44,147 nt of DNA. Origin: a bacterium. Lineage in GTDB: Bacteria > Cyanobacteriota > Sericytochromatia > S15B-MN24 > VGJW01. Below, piece after piece: positions 9,026 to 16,941 of this stretch. Positions within the stretch are counted from its first letter, which is position 1. Every line of letters starts with the position of its first letter. The notes beneath the pieces are model-generated. The model searched no databases and was not told where the DNA came from. It saw nothing but the letters and a program-made list of their open reading frames with translations. The translations under genes and the position numbers were made by a program. The stretch covers positions 1-44,147 of the forward strand of contig JAJXWQ010000022.1 in the NCBI GenBank assembly GCA_021781555.1, read 5' to 3'.

Positions 9026-9483
9026 TCCTCGGCGTCCTGGGCCGCGCGGCGCTGGCAGGCGGCGCAGATGCCGTGGATCTTGAGCTGGATGTCCAGGACC
9101 TTGAACCCGTAGCGCTCGGCAACGGCTCGGGCCGCATCCTCGACGTCTGCCCCCGTGAACTCGATCGGCGTGTAGCAGGCCACGCACACCAGGTGCTGGT
9201 GGTCGGTCGCACCGCGATGGAGCTCGTAATGCTTGTGCCCTTCGGCAAAATCGAGCTCTCTGAGCAGGCCCAGCGTCGCCAGGAGGTGGAGCGTGCGATA
9301 CGTCGTCGCGAGGCTGATCGGAGGCTGCGCATTCCGCAGCCGCTGGTGCAGCTCCTCGGCAGACAGGTGCGTGCCGGGAGCCAGGTCGTGAAAGACCTCG
9401 AGGATCCGCTCGCGCTGGGGCGTGACGCGGTAACCCTTCGACCGCAATCCTGCCGTTGTCTCCAACCGATCCATGGACCGCAT
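9022..9483 (-). CDS. Fur-family metal-responsive regulator
   Basis: A 153-aa protein with the N-terminal winged helix (RVTPQRERILEVF, TTYRTLHLLATLGLL) and C-terminal dimerisation domain. Metal ligands visible are HKHYELH, DHQHLVC and two CxxC pairs at 100-103 and 140-143, which form the structural zinc site in Fur, Zur and PerR. Which metal or signal it senses cannot be told from sequence. The start is uncertain: ATG at 9483 or 9474, neither with a clear ribosome site. It overlaps the CDF gene by 4 nt, suggesting it controls that exporter and itself. Confidence 0.9.
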   Translation of the reverse strand: MRSMDRLETTAGLRSKGYRVTPQRERILEVFHDLAPGTHLSAEELHQRLRNAQPPISLATTYRTLHLLATLGLLRELDFAEGHKHYELHRGATDHQHLVCVACYTPIEFTGADVEDAARAVAERYGFKVLDIQLKIHGICAACQRRAAQDAEE

Positions 9484-9532
9484 CTTAACCGAAAACCGGA
9501 GACCGCGATGCTGTCACGACGGCGCCGGACGA

Positions 9533-10549
9533 TCAGTCGGCGTGGACCGGCAGAACGATGGTGAACGTCGTTCCCTGGTTGATCACGGACGCCACCTCGA
9601 TCGTGCCCTTGTGAGCCACGATGATGTCCTTGACGATCGAGAGGCCGAGCCCGACGCCGCCGGTGACGCGACTGCGGGACTTGTCCACGCGATAGAAGCG
9701 GTCGAAGATTCGAGGCCGATCGATCTCCGGGATCCCGATGCCCGTATCGGTCACCTGGATCTCGATGCGATCCCGCTTGGGATCGAGCCCCAAGGTGACG
9801 GTTCCGGAAGCCGGAGTGAACTTGATCGCGTTGTCGACCAGATTGATGAGCACCTGCTGGATGCGATCGCGATCCCAGCGCACCATCGGCAGCTCCTGGG
9901 GCGCAACGAGCTTGAGCTGGACGTGGTTCAGGTCCGCATGGGGATCGAGCGTGCCGATGACCTCCTGGGCCAGATCGAGCAGGCCGAATTCGGTCAGGTG
10001 CAAGGTCGGGCGACCGTGGAGGTTGGCCACCACGAGCAACTCGTTGACCAGGCGCGTGAGCCGTTCCGCTTCCCGCTGAATGTTCGATGCGAACTTGGCC
10101 CGCAGCTTGTCGTTGGCCATCGCCCCCATCTGAAGGGATTCCGCGGCCATGCGGATGCTCGTCAGGGGGGTTCTGAGCTCGTGGCTGACGTTGGCGACGA
10201 ATTCCTGCTGGATGTTGGCCAAGCGGTGCACCAGGGTGCGGTTCTGCACGGCCACGAGAGTGCCGCAATCGCTCTCGTAGGCGGAAACGCCGAGAACCTG
10301 GCCAGGCCACCAGGCAGGAGCGAACTCGAGGCTCGCTTCGCCGCGGCCGTCCTTCAAGGAAGCGACCAGCGCCTGCAGTTCGGGATCCGCCAAGAGATTC
10401 TCCAGACGCTCGTGACCCGCCTGCTCGGGCGCCTCGTCGAAGTCCGAAAGGGCTTCCAGGAGCGAAGGACTCCGGTACACGACCGAGGAATCCCGCAGCA
10501 GGGCCAGGCCCTCGCAGCGGGGCGGGAGGAAGGAAGCTTTATCTGACAT
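9533..10549 (-). CDS. Soluble PhoR-like sensor histidine kinase
   Basis: A 338-aa kinase without transmembrane helices. The ATG at 10549 overlaps the end of the M20 peptidase gene by 11 nt. Residues about 1-110 form a PAS-like sensor region; then HisKA with phospho-acceptor motif FVANVSHELRTPLTSI, and HATPase_c with NLVDNAIKFTP (N box), DTGIGIP (G1), FDRFYRVD (F) and GVGLGLSIVK (G2). The layout is that of PhoR/ResE cores lacking the membrane part. No response regulator gene is adjacent, so its partner is elsewhere. The signal is unknown. Confidence 0.88.
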   Translation of the reverse strand: MSDKASFLPPRCEGLALLRDSSVVYRSPSLLEALSDFDEAPEQAGHERLENLLADPELQALVASLKDGRGEASLEFAPAWWPGQVLGVSAYESDCGTLVAVQNRTLVHRLANIQQEFVANVSHELRTPLTSIRMAAESLQMGAMANDKLRAKFASNIQREAERLTRLVNELLVVANLHGRPTLHLTEFGLLDLAQEVIGTLDPHADLNHVQLKLVAPQELPMVRWDRDRIQQVLINLVDNAIKFTPASGTVTLGLDPKRDRIEIQVTDTGIGIPEIDRPRIFDRFYRVDKSRSRVTGGVGLGLSIVKDIIVAHKGTIEVASVINQGTTFTIVLPVHAD

Positions 10550-11876
10550 TTGGTGCGTCTTCGAGAGAGGCGATGATCGCCGCGGTGCCGATCGCCGCCC
10601 GCAAGATGTCGTCCACCAGCACGCGGTCGTACGGTGTGCAGGCATAGCGTTCCCGGCCCGGAGCATAGCCGATGGTGGGCAGGCCAAGCCCACCCGCGGT
10701 GAAGGAACCATCGGTGGAAAAGAACCACTTGTCGATGCCCGGCTCCTGGTTGACGCTCGCCAGAGCGGCCAAGGCGCGGCTGACCAGGGGATGGTCGTCG
10801 CGCAAGAGCCAGGGCGACATGACCCGGGGAACGCTGCGGGCCAAGCCGGTGTAGGTCCGCTCCTCCGCCGACCGGACCCGGACCTCGGCCTGGAACTCGG
10901 GATCCTGCGCCGCACAGCGAGCGACGATCGTCCGCAGCTGGCTGACCACGGTATCGAGCGATTCGCCAGGCAGGTAGCGACGGTCGACCCGGACCACGCA
11001 GCGATCGGGGACGCGATCGAGCGCCCCGGGGGCGGCCTCGATCCCGGTCACGGCGATCGTGCTCTTGTCGAGGAAGGGATGGCTTGGCAACGCGGTCGCG
11101 AGCTCGGCGATGCCCCCCAGAACGGGCTGCATCTTGTGGATGGCGTTGAGTCCAAGCCACGGAGCGCTGGCATGGCTCGTCCGGCCGAAAGTGACGATCT
11201 CGATCTCGGCTCGTCCGCGATGACCCACGAACAGCGACAGGCCGGTAGGATCTCCCAGGACGACGGCCGAGGGCGAGATCCCGAGCTCGGGCAGCGTGCG
11301 TTCGAAGAGGACCTGCATGCCGAGACTCCCGCTCGGCTCGCCTGCCACCACCGACGCCACGACCAGGTTCCCCGCGGGCAGAAGATCGGGGGCGAAGGCC
11401 GCCGCCGCGAAGACCTGCGCGGCGAGCGCCGCCTTGTTGCTGGCGGCCCCGAGGCCGTGCAGGAAGCCGTCCGCGATGTCGCCCGCCAAGGGGTCGTGCT
11501 CCCAGAGGGCGCGCTCGCCGGGGTCGACGGTATCGAGGTGCGTGGCCAGAACCATCGTCGGCCCAGGCGTCTGCCCTCGGACCAGGCCTACGACGTTGCC
11601 AGCCGCGTCGATCCTTGCGTCGGCAAGCTGGAGCTCGCGCATCTTCTCGACCAGGAAACGCGCCAAGGCTCCCTCGGCGCCCGATGGACTCGAGATGGCG
11701 ATGAGATCGCGGGCGAGACCGACGATCCCGTCCTTCCAGTTCGAAAGGCGCTCGCAGGTCTGATCGAGGGGGATGGCGGGCAAGAAGTGGTTCCTGAAGG
11801 CAACGAACCGCGGAGTGAGCCCGAAGTCTAGCACGGCGATTTTGGCGCAGGCAACCTTGACGAGACCTTCGGGCAC
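10539..11876 (-). CDS. M20-family metallopeptidase/deacylase (YgeY-like)
   Basis: A 445-aa zinc-dependent amidohydrolase starting at GTG 11876, with AGGAG seven bases upstream. The M20 signatures ATHLDTVDPGE (metal-binding His and Asp) and VVAGEPSGS are present, with a dimerisation lid region (RTSHASAPW) and a C-terminal STDGSFTAGGLGLPTIGYAP segment. The C-terminal pattern resembles YgeY-type proteins more than DapE or ArgE. The usual EE pair is replaced by GEP, so the exact metal ligands and substrate are unsure. It heads the minus-strand group with the kinase, Fur and CDF genes, and its start region carries the divergent infC promoter. Confidence 0.8.
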   Translation of the reverse strand: MPEGLVKVACAKIAVLDFGLTPRFVAFRNHFLPAIPLDQTCERLSNWKDGIVGLARDLIAISSPSGAEGALARFLVEKMRELQLADARIDAAGNVVGLVRGQTPGPTMVLATHLDTVDPGERALWEHDPLAGDIADGFLHGLGAASNKAALAAQVFAAAAFAPDLLPAGNLVVASVVAGEPSGSLGMQVLFERTLPELGISPSAVVLGDPTGLSLFVGHRGRAEIEIVTFGRTSHASAPWLGLNAIHKMQPVLGGIAELATALPSHPFLDKSTIAVTGIEAAPGALDRVPDRCVVRVDRRYLPGESLDTVVSQLRTIVARCAAQDPEFQAEVRVRSAEERTYTGLARSVPRVMSPWLLRDDHPLVSRALAALASVNQEPGIDKWFFSTDGSFTAGGLGLPTIGYAPGRERYACTPYDRVLVDDILRAAIGTAAIIASLEDAPNVR

Positions 11877-11885
11877 CGGTAGACT
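11857..11885 (+). promoter_or_regulatory. infC operon promoter
   Basis: A sigma-70-type promoter: TTGACG at 11857-11862, a 17-bp spacer and TAGACT at 11880-11885. It starts inside the divergent M20 gene. The transcript would begin near 11892 and carry a leader of about 160 nt before infC. Confidence 0.7.
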
Positions 11886-11891
11886 CCTGGT

Positions 11892-12029
11892 TCGGAAAGC
11901 AGAAGGTCCGCCTTCTCACCTGACTGCCGCCCCCTTTGCGGGGAGTGCGTTTCGGGTCATCATCGCCTCGGCCGACTGGCCGAGCCTGGTGTCGAGCAGG
12001 TGGACCATCCGCCTGCTTTGCTTTTTTTT
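11892..12029 (+). promoter_or_regulatory. infC leader with attenuator (L20-leader-like)
   Basis: The leader has hairpins AGAAGG/CCTTCT (11901-11916) and CTCGGCC/GGCCGAG (11967-11984), then an intrinsic terminator: AGCAGGTGG pairing with CCGCCTGCT, followed by TTTGC and eight T (11995-12029). A terminator inside the leader, about 25 nt before infC, is the layout of the L20-controlled infC-rpmI-rplT leader of Firmicutes. That L20 is the effector here is inferred from operon content. Confidence 0.6.
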
Positions 12030-12054
12030 GAGCCCAAGGAAAGCGAGGAACACC

Positions 12055-12726
12055 ATTCTCAAGGAAACTGTCCTGCTCAACGAGCGGATCCGAGCGCGCG
12101 AAGTTCGGGCCATCGGCGAGGAGGGAGAGCAGCTCGGAATCCTGCCCCTGCGCGAGGCGATCCGCATCGCCCAGGAGCGCGGCCTGGATCTCGTGCTGGT
12201 AGCTCCCGAGGCCCAGCCACCCGTATGCAAGATCATGGATTACGGGCGGCACAAGTTCGAGACCGAGAAGAAGAACCGCGAAGCCCGCAAGAAGCAGCAC
12301 ACTTCCAGCCTCAAGGAAGTCACCCTGTCCTACAAGATCGCCGACCACGATTACCAGGTGAGATTGCGCAGGGTGCAGGAGTTCCTCCTCGACGGCGACA
12401 AGGTCAAGGTCACGATTCGCTTTCGCGGTCGCGAGATGCAGCACCAGGCCCTTGGAGCCGGCGTATTGATGCGGTTCGCCAAGGACGTTGCCGAGATTGG
12501 CAACGTCGAACGTGATCCGCGCCAAGAGGGCCGCACGCTGTTCTTTATCCTCGCACCCAAGAAGGGCGTGACCAAGGAACGCGCCGAGGGCAAACCCCTG
12601 GCCGAATCCCCTGCCACCGAGCGCGCCGAGGGCACATCCCAGGCCGAGTCCCCTGCCACCGAGCGCGCCGAGGGTACATCCCAGGCCGAGTCCCCCGCCA
12701 CCGAGCGCACCGAAGCCAGGCCCTAG
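12055..12726 (+). CDS. infC: Translation initiation factor IF-3
   Basis: A 223-aa IF-3 that binds the 30S subunit and controls start-codon choice. The N domain has LLNERIRAREVRAIGEEGEQ, then PPVCKIMDYGRHKFE and the linker; the C domain has VKVTIRFRGREMQHQALG and ends with FFILAPKK. The start is taken as ATT (12055) with GAGG six bases upstream, because no ATG, GTG or TTG fits and AUU is the usual autoregulated start of infC. After LAPKK an extra tail of about 45 residues contains three units of the ATERAEGTSQAESP type, absent from standard IF-3 (E. coli IF-3 has 180 residues). First gene of the infC-rpmI-rplT operon. Confidence 0.95.
   Translation: MLKETVLLNERIRAREVRAIGEEGEQLGILPLREAIRIAQERGLDLVLVAPEAQPPVCKIMDYGRHKFETEKKNREARKKQHTSSLKEVTLSYKIADHDYQVRLRRVQEFLLDGDKVKVTIRFRGREMQHQALGAGVLMRFAKDVAEIGNVERDPRQEGRTLFFILAPKKGVTKERAEGKPLAESPATERAEGTSQAESPATERAEGTSQAESPATERTEARP
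12577..12716 (+). repeat. 42-bp tandem repeat in infC 3' end
   Basis: Three near-identical 42-bp units encode ATERAEGTSQAESP-like 14-mers in the IF-3 tail; the first is more diverged. The exact phase of the unit is arbitrary. Confidence 0.85.
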
Positions 12727-12785
12727 ATCAGAATCCCGCCCCCACGGGCACCCCGGTAATACCCCTTTTCGCTAGGAGTCGTTCC

Positions 12786-12995
12786 ATGCCCAAGATGAAG
12801 ACGCATCGCGCTTCCGCCAAGCGCTACAAGTTGACCGGTTCTGGCAAGTTGATGCGCCGCACCGCCTTCCGCAAGCACCTGATCGTCGGGAAACCGACCA
12901 CCCGTCTGCGTCGCATCCTGGACGAGCAGGGGATATCGAGTGCGGATATCGATCGCGTCACCCAGGCGCTGCCTTACGTCAAGCACAGCCGCTAG
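12786..12995 (+). CDS. rpmI: 50S ribosomal protein L35
   Basis: A 69-aa protein with the L35 signature MPKMKTHRASAKRYKLTGSG and a basic central helix (RRTAFRKHLI). AGGAG lies upstream of the ATG. Length and position between infC and rplT are standard. It is a structural protein of the large subunit, bound to 23S rRNA. Confidence 0.97.
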   Translation: MPKMKTHRASAKRYKLTGSGKLMRRTAFRKHLIVGKPTTRLRRILDEQGISSADIDRVTQALPYVKHSR

Positions 12996-13077
12996 AGCTT
13001 TTTCGGCACCGCGAGGCTCACAGCCGATGCCAGCATCGGCTCCGGTCCGCCGCCTTTCCTGATAAGGAGTTCAGCCC

Positions 13078-13443
13078 ATGCGCGTCAAGCGTGGAAATGT
13101 CAACCGCCGCAAGCACAAGAAGGTCCTCAAGCTCGCCCGGGGATTCCGGGCCGGCACGAGCCGGCTCTTCCGCACAGCCAACCAGGCCGTGATGAAGTCC
13201 CTGCGCTATATGTACCGGCACCGCCGGGAGCGCAAGGCCGATTTCCGCCAGCTCTGGATCCAGCGCATCAATGCTGCGGCGAGGATGAACGGCATCAGCT
13301 ACAGCCAGCTCATCAGCGGCCTGCGTAAGGCCGAGATCACGATCAACCGCAAGATCCTGGCGGAGCTCGCGGTGTCGGACACCTCCGCGTTCGCCCAGCT
13401 CGTCAGCCGGGCCAAGGAGGCTCGGGACAAGGCCACCGCCTGA
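13078..13443 (+). CDS. rplT: 50S ribosomal protein L20
   Basis: A 121-aa protein with the L20 motifs [20 protein letters not shown] and [20 protein letters not shown]. It starts at ATG 13078 behind AAGGAG. L20 assembles early onto 23S rRNA; in several bacteria it also represses this operon by binding the leader, which fits the attenuator seen before infC. Confidence 0.97.
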   Translation: MRVKRGNVNRRKHKKVLKLARGFRAGTSRLFRTANQAVMKSLRYMYRHRRERKADFRQLWIQRINAAARMNGISYSQLISGLRKAEITINRKILAELAVSDTSAFAQLVSRAKEARDKATA

Positions 13444-13467
13444 CCCGCCAGCCTGCCATCACGCCTC

Positions 13468-13495
13468 GAGGGAGCCGGCTTTCGCTGGCTCCCTC
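13468..13495 (+). terminator. Hairpin terminator after rplT
   Basis: GAGGGAGCC pairs with GGCTCCCTC and the stem extends inward through a G-T and two GC pairs, giving about 12 bp with loop TTTC, 25 nt beyond the rplT stop. There is no T-run after it. Nothing else is seen between here and the repeat at 13599. Confidence 0.6.
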
Positions 13496-13598
13496 TCGCT
13501 GTGATCGGCTCGACCTCGACGCACGGCTCCGAACGCGACTCGCCCCGGATCCGCCCCCGTTGCGGGCAAGTTCTTGCCAAGAGATGGCGATAGACCGG

Positions 13599-13706
13599 TT
13601 AGAGTGCTCCCGGTTTGAATGGATCGAGCCCGATGAGTCAAACGGGGCCCGGTTGCGCAGCGAAGCGACCGCGCAGAGGGCCCCGTTCAAACTGCAAAAG
13701 GCCTAA
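13599..13706 (+). repeat. Palindromic repeat, full unit with TTAG/CTAA ends
   Basis: A complete 108-bp unit in the reference orientation. Its ends are TTAG and CTAA, which are reverse complements, where other copies have CTAG at both ends; spacing is again 104. Inside are GTTTGAA/TTCAAAC and AACGGGGCCC/GGGCCCCGTT arms. It lies between rplT and the lipoprotein gene. Confidence 0.9.
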
Positions 13707-13735
13707 GGCTCGGAGCCGGGGAGGAGACGCAGGAG

Positions 13736-14053
13736 ATGAAAACGCTGGCTTTGTTCGCCGGCCTTGCCGTCTTGCTGTCGGGCTGCGCCACGGCTGCCAA
13801 CCTGGCGGACGATGCCGCGATGACCGCCTGGCTCGGGGCCCATGGCGACCTGCGGGCTGCCAGCGATCCGGCGCACCTGGACGGGGCGGTCCCCCACAAC
13901 GCGCCGGTCAGTACCACCCAGAGCCAGGGTTCCGCAGGCCAGGCGCCGCAAGTCCAGAGCCGCCGCGTGCCGCAGGTTCCGGTCCCGGACGTCGCGCCGT
14001 CCACCACCCCCGGATTCCTCGAGCCCGATTCCTTGAAACCGGGCGGTCCCTAA
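13736..14053 (+). CDS. Small lipoprotein, function unknown
   Basis: A 105-aa protein with a type II signal peptide: KT, a hydrophobic stretch and lipobox LLSGC with Cys at 17, so it is likely anchored in a membrane by lipidation. The mature part is low-complexity and rich in Pro, Gln, Val and Ala, with no recognised domain. GGAGGAG and CAGGAG precede the ATG. Its stop overlaps the stop of the convergent kinase gene by four bases. Confidence 0.75.
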   Translation: MKTLALFAGLAVLLSGCATAANLADDAAMTAWLGAHGDLRAASDPAHLDGAVPHNAPVSTTQSQGSAGQAPQVQSRRVPQVPVPDVAPSTTPGFLEPDSLKPGGP

Positions 14054-15378
14054 GCTCCTGGCGAGCCAGCGTCGGCGCCCGCGGGCCGTGGCGACCCCTC
14101 GAGGGGAAGGGTGAACCAGAAGATCGATCCACCCGATACGTGGCTGGTGACACCGATCTCGCCGCCGTGCGCCTCCACCAGGGCCTTGCAGATGCTGAGT
14201 CCCAGGCCCGTGCCACCCGCCTGGCGGGTGTTGCTCATGTCCACCTGGGTGAAGGGGTTGAAGAGCTTCGCCATGTGCCGCGGCGCGATGCCGATGCCGG
14301 TATCTTCGACCTCGCAGCGCAAGTGGTCGGCCTCGATGCGCGCGCGCACGACCACCCGCCCCCCCACAGGGGTGAACTTGATGGCGTTGCCGACGAGGTT
14401 GGTCAGGATCTGCACCACACGCTGGCGATCGGCGATCACGTCCGGGAGATCCTCCGGAACCTCGTCGCGGACCTCGAGGGCCTTCTTGCCGGCCAAAGGG
14501 GCCAGGGAGTCGACCACATGACGCACCGCCGCGTCGAACCGCATCGGATCCTTGAAGAGCTCGAACTTCCCCGCCTGGATCCGGCTCATGTCGAGCAGGT
14601 CGTTGATCAGGGACAGGAGGGTGTCCGCTCCGGTCAGCATCTTCTCCAGGTACTCGTGCTGCGCCTTGTTGAGGGGCCCCGCGATCTCGTCGGTCAACAG
14701 GCTGCCGAATCCCGTGATGGCGTTGATGGGGGTGCGTAGCTCATGGGACAGGATGCCGAGGAACTGGTCCTTGAGGCGATCGGCCTGCCGGAGCGCCTCG
14801 ATCTTTTCGCGCTGCAACCGCTCGCCATCGACGCGGTCCGAGACATCATCCGCCACGACGATGAGGCCGACGACCTCTTCCTCCCGAAGCACCGGGATGA
14901 AGGTGAAGTCCCAGTAGGTGGGCCTCGGGGCGCCGCCTTCGCCCGTGCGAGTGAACGGCATCGCCGACCGATGGATCGACTGGCCGCTGCTCAGGACGGT
15001 CTGCATATCGGCCTCGGTCGCCTTCTCGATCTCGGTCGGAAGCTCCGATACCTTCCGACCGATGATGGCTTCGGCCGGCAATCCGAGGAGCTTGCAGTGC
15101 GCCGGATTGCTCCTCAAGAAGACGAGCTCCCGATCCAGGTACGCGATGGCGGTCGGCACCGTCGTGACGATCGCCTCGACGATGGCCCGCCCCTGCTCCC
15201 CCCCGCCCAGCGGCGTCGCTCCGTCCTCTGCCGGTGGGCCCTCTGCGGGTTCTGCCCGCCCCACCTTGCGGAGAGTTTCCACCTCCTCGCACAAGCGATC
15301 GCGCTCGGCCACGGCCTGACGCAGTAGCTTCTTCAACTCGCCGATCTGCTCCGCAGACTCGGGCACCTTCGGATCCAC
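14050..15378 (-). CDS. PAS-domain sensor histidine kinase
   Basis: A 442-aa soluble hybrid-type core without a receiver domain. Order: N-terminal coiled coil (about 8-40, ELKKLLRQAVAERDRLCEEV), PAS domain (about 65-185, VPTAIAYLDRELVFLRSNPA), HisKA with ILSHELRTPINAI, and HATPase_c with NLVGNAIKFTP, DTGIGIAP and GGTGLGLSICKALVEAHGG. Start is GTG at 15378 with a weak purine stretch before it. The BarA/ResE-like catalytic core is clear; no response regulator is adjacent. The signal is unknown. Confidence 0.88.
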   Translation of the reverse strand: MDPKVPESAEQIGELKKLLRQAVAERDRLCEEVETLRKVGRAEPAEGPPAEDGATPLGGGEQGRAIVEAIVTTVPTAIAYLDRELVFLRSNPAHCKLLGLPAEAIIGRKVSELPTEIEKATEADMQTVLSSGQSIHRSAMPFTRTGEGGAPRPTYWDFTFIPVLREEEVVGLIVVADDVSDRVDGERLQREKIEALRQADRLKDQFLGILSHELRTPINAITGFGSLLTDEIAGPLNKAQHEYLEKMLTGADTLLSLINDLLDMSRIQAGKFELFKDPMRFDAAVRHVVDSLAPLAGKKALEVRDEVPEDLPDVIADRQRVVQILTNLVGNAIKFTPVGGRVVVRARIEADHLRCEVEDTGIGIAPRHMAKLFNPFTQVDMSNTRQAGGTGLGLSICKALVEAHGGEIGVTSHVSGGSIFWFTLPLEGSPRPAGADAGSPGA

Positions 15379-15473
15379 TTCTTTCAGTATGCCAGGAAGA
15401 CTTCCATAACGCAGCAGGCTAATTGTCGCCGCTGCTCTTGCGCCGATGCGGCTTTGCGCCCTAGGATGCGAGC

Positions 15474-15896
15474 ATGAGATCTTTCCGCAAGGAAATCGCG
15501 CTGAACATCCCGCAGCGCATGGACTTCCGCAACATCACCCCTGCGGTCGAGGCCGCGGTGCGGGAATCCGGTGTTCGCGAAGGCCTCTGCCTGGTCAACT
15601 CCATGCACATCACGTCGAGCGTCTTCATCAACGACGACGAACCCGGCCTGCACGCGGACTACAAGCGGTGGCTCGAGCAGCTCGCGCCCTACGATCCGAG
15701 CCCCGAGCGCTACCACCACAACCGCACCGGGGAGGACAACGGCGATGCCCACCACAAGCGCCAGGTGATGGGCCGGGAGGTCGTGGTGGCGATAACGGCG
15801 GGCCGCCTCGATTTTGGTCCCTGGGAGCAGATCTTCTACGGCGAGTTCGACGGGCGGCGTGAAAAGCGGGTGCTGGTCAAGATCATAGGCGAGTAG
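15474..15896 (+). CDS. YjbQ/UPF0047 family protein
   Basis: A 140-aa protein of the YjbQ family, annotated elsewhere as secondary thiamine-phosphate synthase enzyme. Typical motifs are [40 protein letters not shown] and [13 protein letters not shown]; the conserved histidines suggest a metal-bound active site. Length is normal for the family. Some E. coli-type homologues rescue a thiamine mutant, but the physiological reaction is not established. It is followed at once by a palindromic repeat. Confidence 0.9.
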   Translation: MRSFRKEIALNIPQRMDFRNITPAVEAAVRESGVREGLCLVNSMHITSSVFINDDEPGLHADYKRWLEQLAPYDPSPERYHHNRTGEDNGDAHHKRQVMGREVVVAITAGRLDFGPWEQIFYGEFDGRREKRVLVKIIGE

Positions 15897-15898
15897 GA

Positions 15899-16017
15899 CC
15901 GGGAGCACTCTAGGCCTTTTGCAGTTTGAACGGGGCCCTCTGCGCGGTCGCGTCGCTGCGCAACCGGGCCCCGTTTGACTCATCGGGCTCGATCCATTCA
16001 AACCGGGAGCACTCTAG
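15899..16017 (-). repeat. Palindromic repeat, full unit
   Basis: CTAG at 15910 and 16014, 104 nt apart, enclosing the core with AACGGGGCCC/GGGCCCCGTT arms; a further CGGGAGCACTCTAG precedes it, as in a tandem array reduced to one unit. It lies in a convergent intergenic region. Confidence 0.9.
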
Positions 16018-16112
16018 CTGGTTTACCAGGGCGAATTCGAGCCTCGGTAGGCGCACGACTCGGCCTGGCGGCCGACACCACCCGGACGCTCACGCCGGGC
16101 GCAAGCCGCAAG

Positions 16113-16736
16113 CTATCGTGCAGACGACTCCAACGGGCGGATCCCTTCGATGAGCTGGAAGGTCCCGAGCGCCAGCATCCGGTTCGAAACCGAAGCGAAG
16201 CCCGCGCCGTCGACCAGCCTGGCGATGGGGCGATCGAAATACTCTCCGTAGCGTGGTCCCAGCCAGGCCGATAGCCCGCGCAGGATCGCGTTCAGAACCT
16301 TGCTGGGGCCGAGCGTGTGCTCGATCATCACCAGCTTGCCGCCGGGAACGAGGACGCGGTACACCTCGGCAAGGGCGCGCTCCGGCTTCGAGACTCCGCA
16401 AAAGACCAGGGTCGACAGGACCACGTCGAAGCTCTTGTCGTCCAGATCCAGCCGTTCGGCGTCCATCCGGAGCAATTCCACGCCGGCAGCCTCGGGACGC
16501 ATCGCGGCTCTGGCCAGCATGCCTGGATCCACATCGATGGCCGTCACCCGCGCATCCGGGGCATAGAGACCCAGGTTTGCGCCGGTTCCGACCCCGACAT
16601 CGAGGACCCTCCCGTGGAGCTGGCCCAGGATCTCAGAGCGGATGCGACGCAACCGGAATCGCTCCAGGGGTGCCATGAACACGTCGAAGGCGGCTGGAAA
16701 CCATCCGGGTTCAGGGGCGGCTGTACGGCTCGACAT
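16113..16736 (-). CDS. SAM-dependent methyltransferase (UbiE/phospholipid-type)
   Basis: A 207-aa class I methyltransferase. SAM-binding motif VLDVGVGTGANLGLYA, then AIDVDPGMLARA, a motif with LLRMDAERLDLDDKSFDVV, and post-motif VLVPGGKLVMIEHTLG. The ATG at 16736 is preferred since the upstream extension is unlike coding sequence. The C-terminal part resembles UbiE and phosphatidylethanolamine-methylating enzymes, but the substrate is not determinable. No operon partner is seen. Confidence 0.8.
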   Translation of the reverse strand: MSSRTAAPEPGWFPAAFDVFMAPLERFRLRRIRSEILGQLHGRVLDVGVGTGANLGLYAPDARVTAIDVDPGMLARAAMRPEAAGVELLRMDAERLDLDDKSFDVVLSTLVFCGVSKPERALAEVYRVLVPGGKLVMIEHTLGPSKVLNAILRGLSAWLGPRYGEYFDRPIARLVDGAGFASVSNRMLALGTFQLIEGIRPLESSAR

Positions 16737-16941
16737 CGAGAGCCATCGTCCCACTCCGGAGCTAGCGAAGCAAACAGTCCAGCATCCGCCAGCATCCAGC
16801 CCGCCCCCCGCCAAGCCCGCATCCCCTCCTGGCAAGCGGCTAACTTAGTGAATCCTTAACCCATCGATAAGTCAGATCCGGACGGTGGCGACGATATCCT
16901 CACCGGGCGGCAGGTGCCGCAGATTGGAGAGAGAGGGTTCC

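Noticed and set aside
8337-10310. 657-codon minus-strand frame
   Set aside because: Runs through the Fur, CDF and kinase genes in another frame; contains no motif.
13599-13706. tRNA-like or protein-coding reading of the repeat
   Set aside because: No cloverleaf fits; peptides read from it (AQRSDRAEGP and similar) recur only because the repeat recurs.
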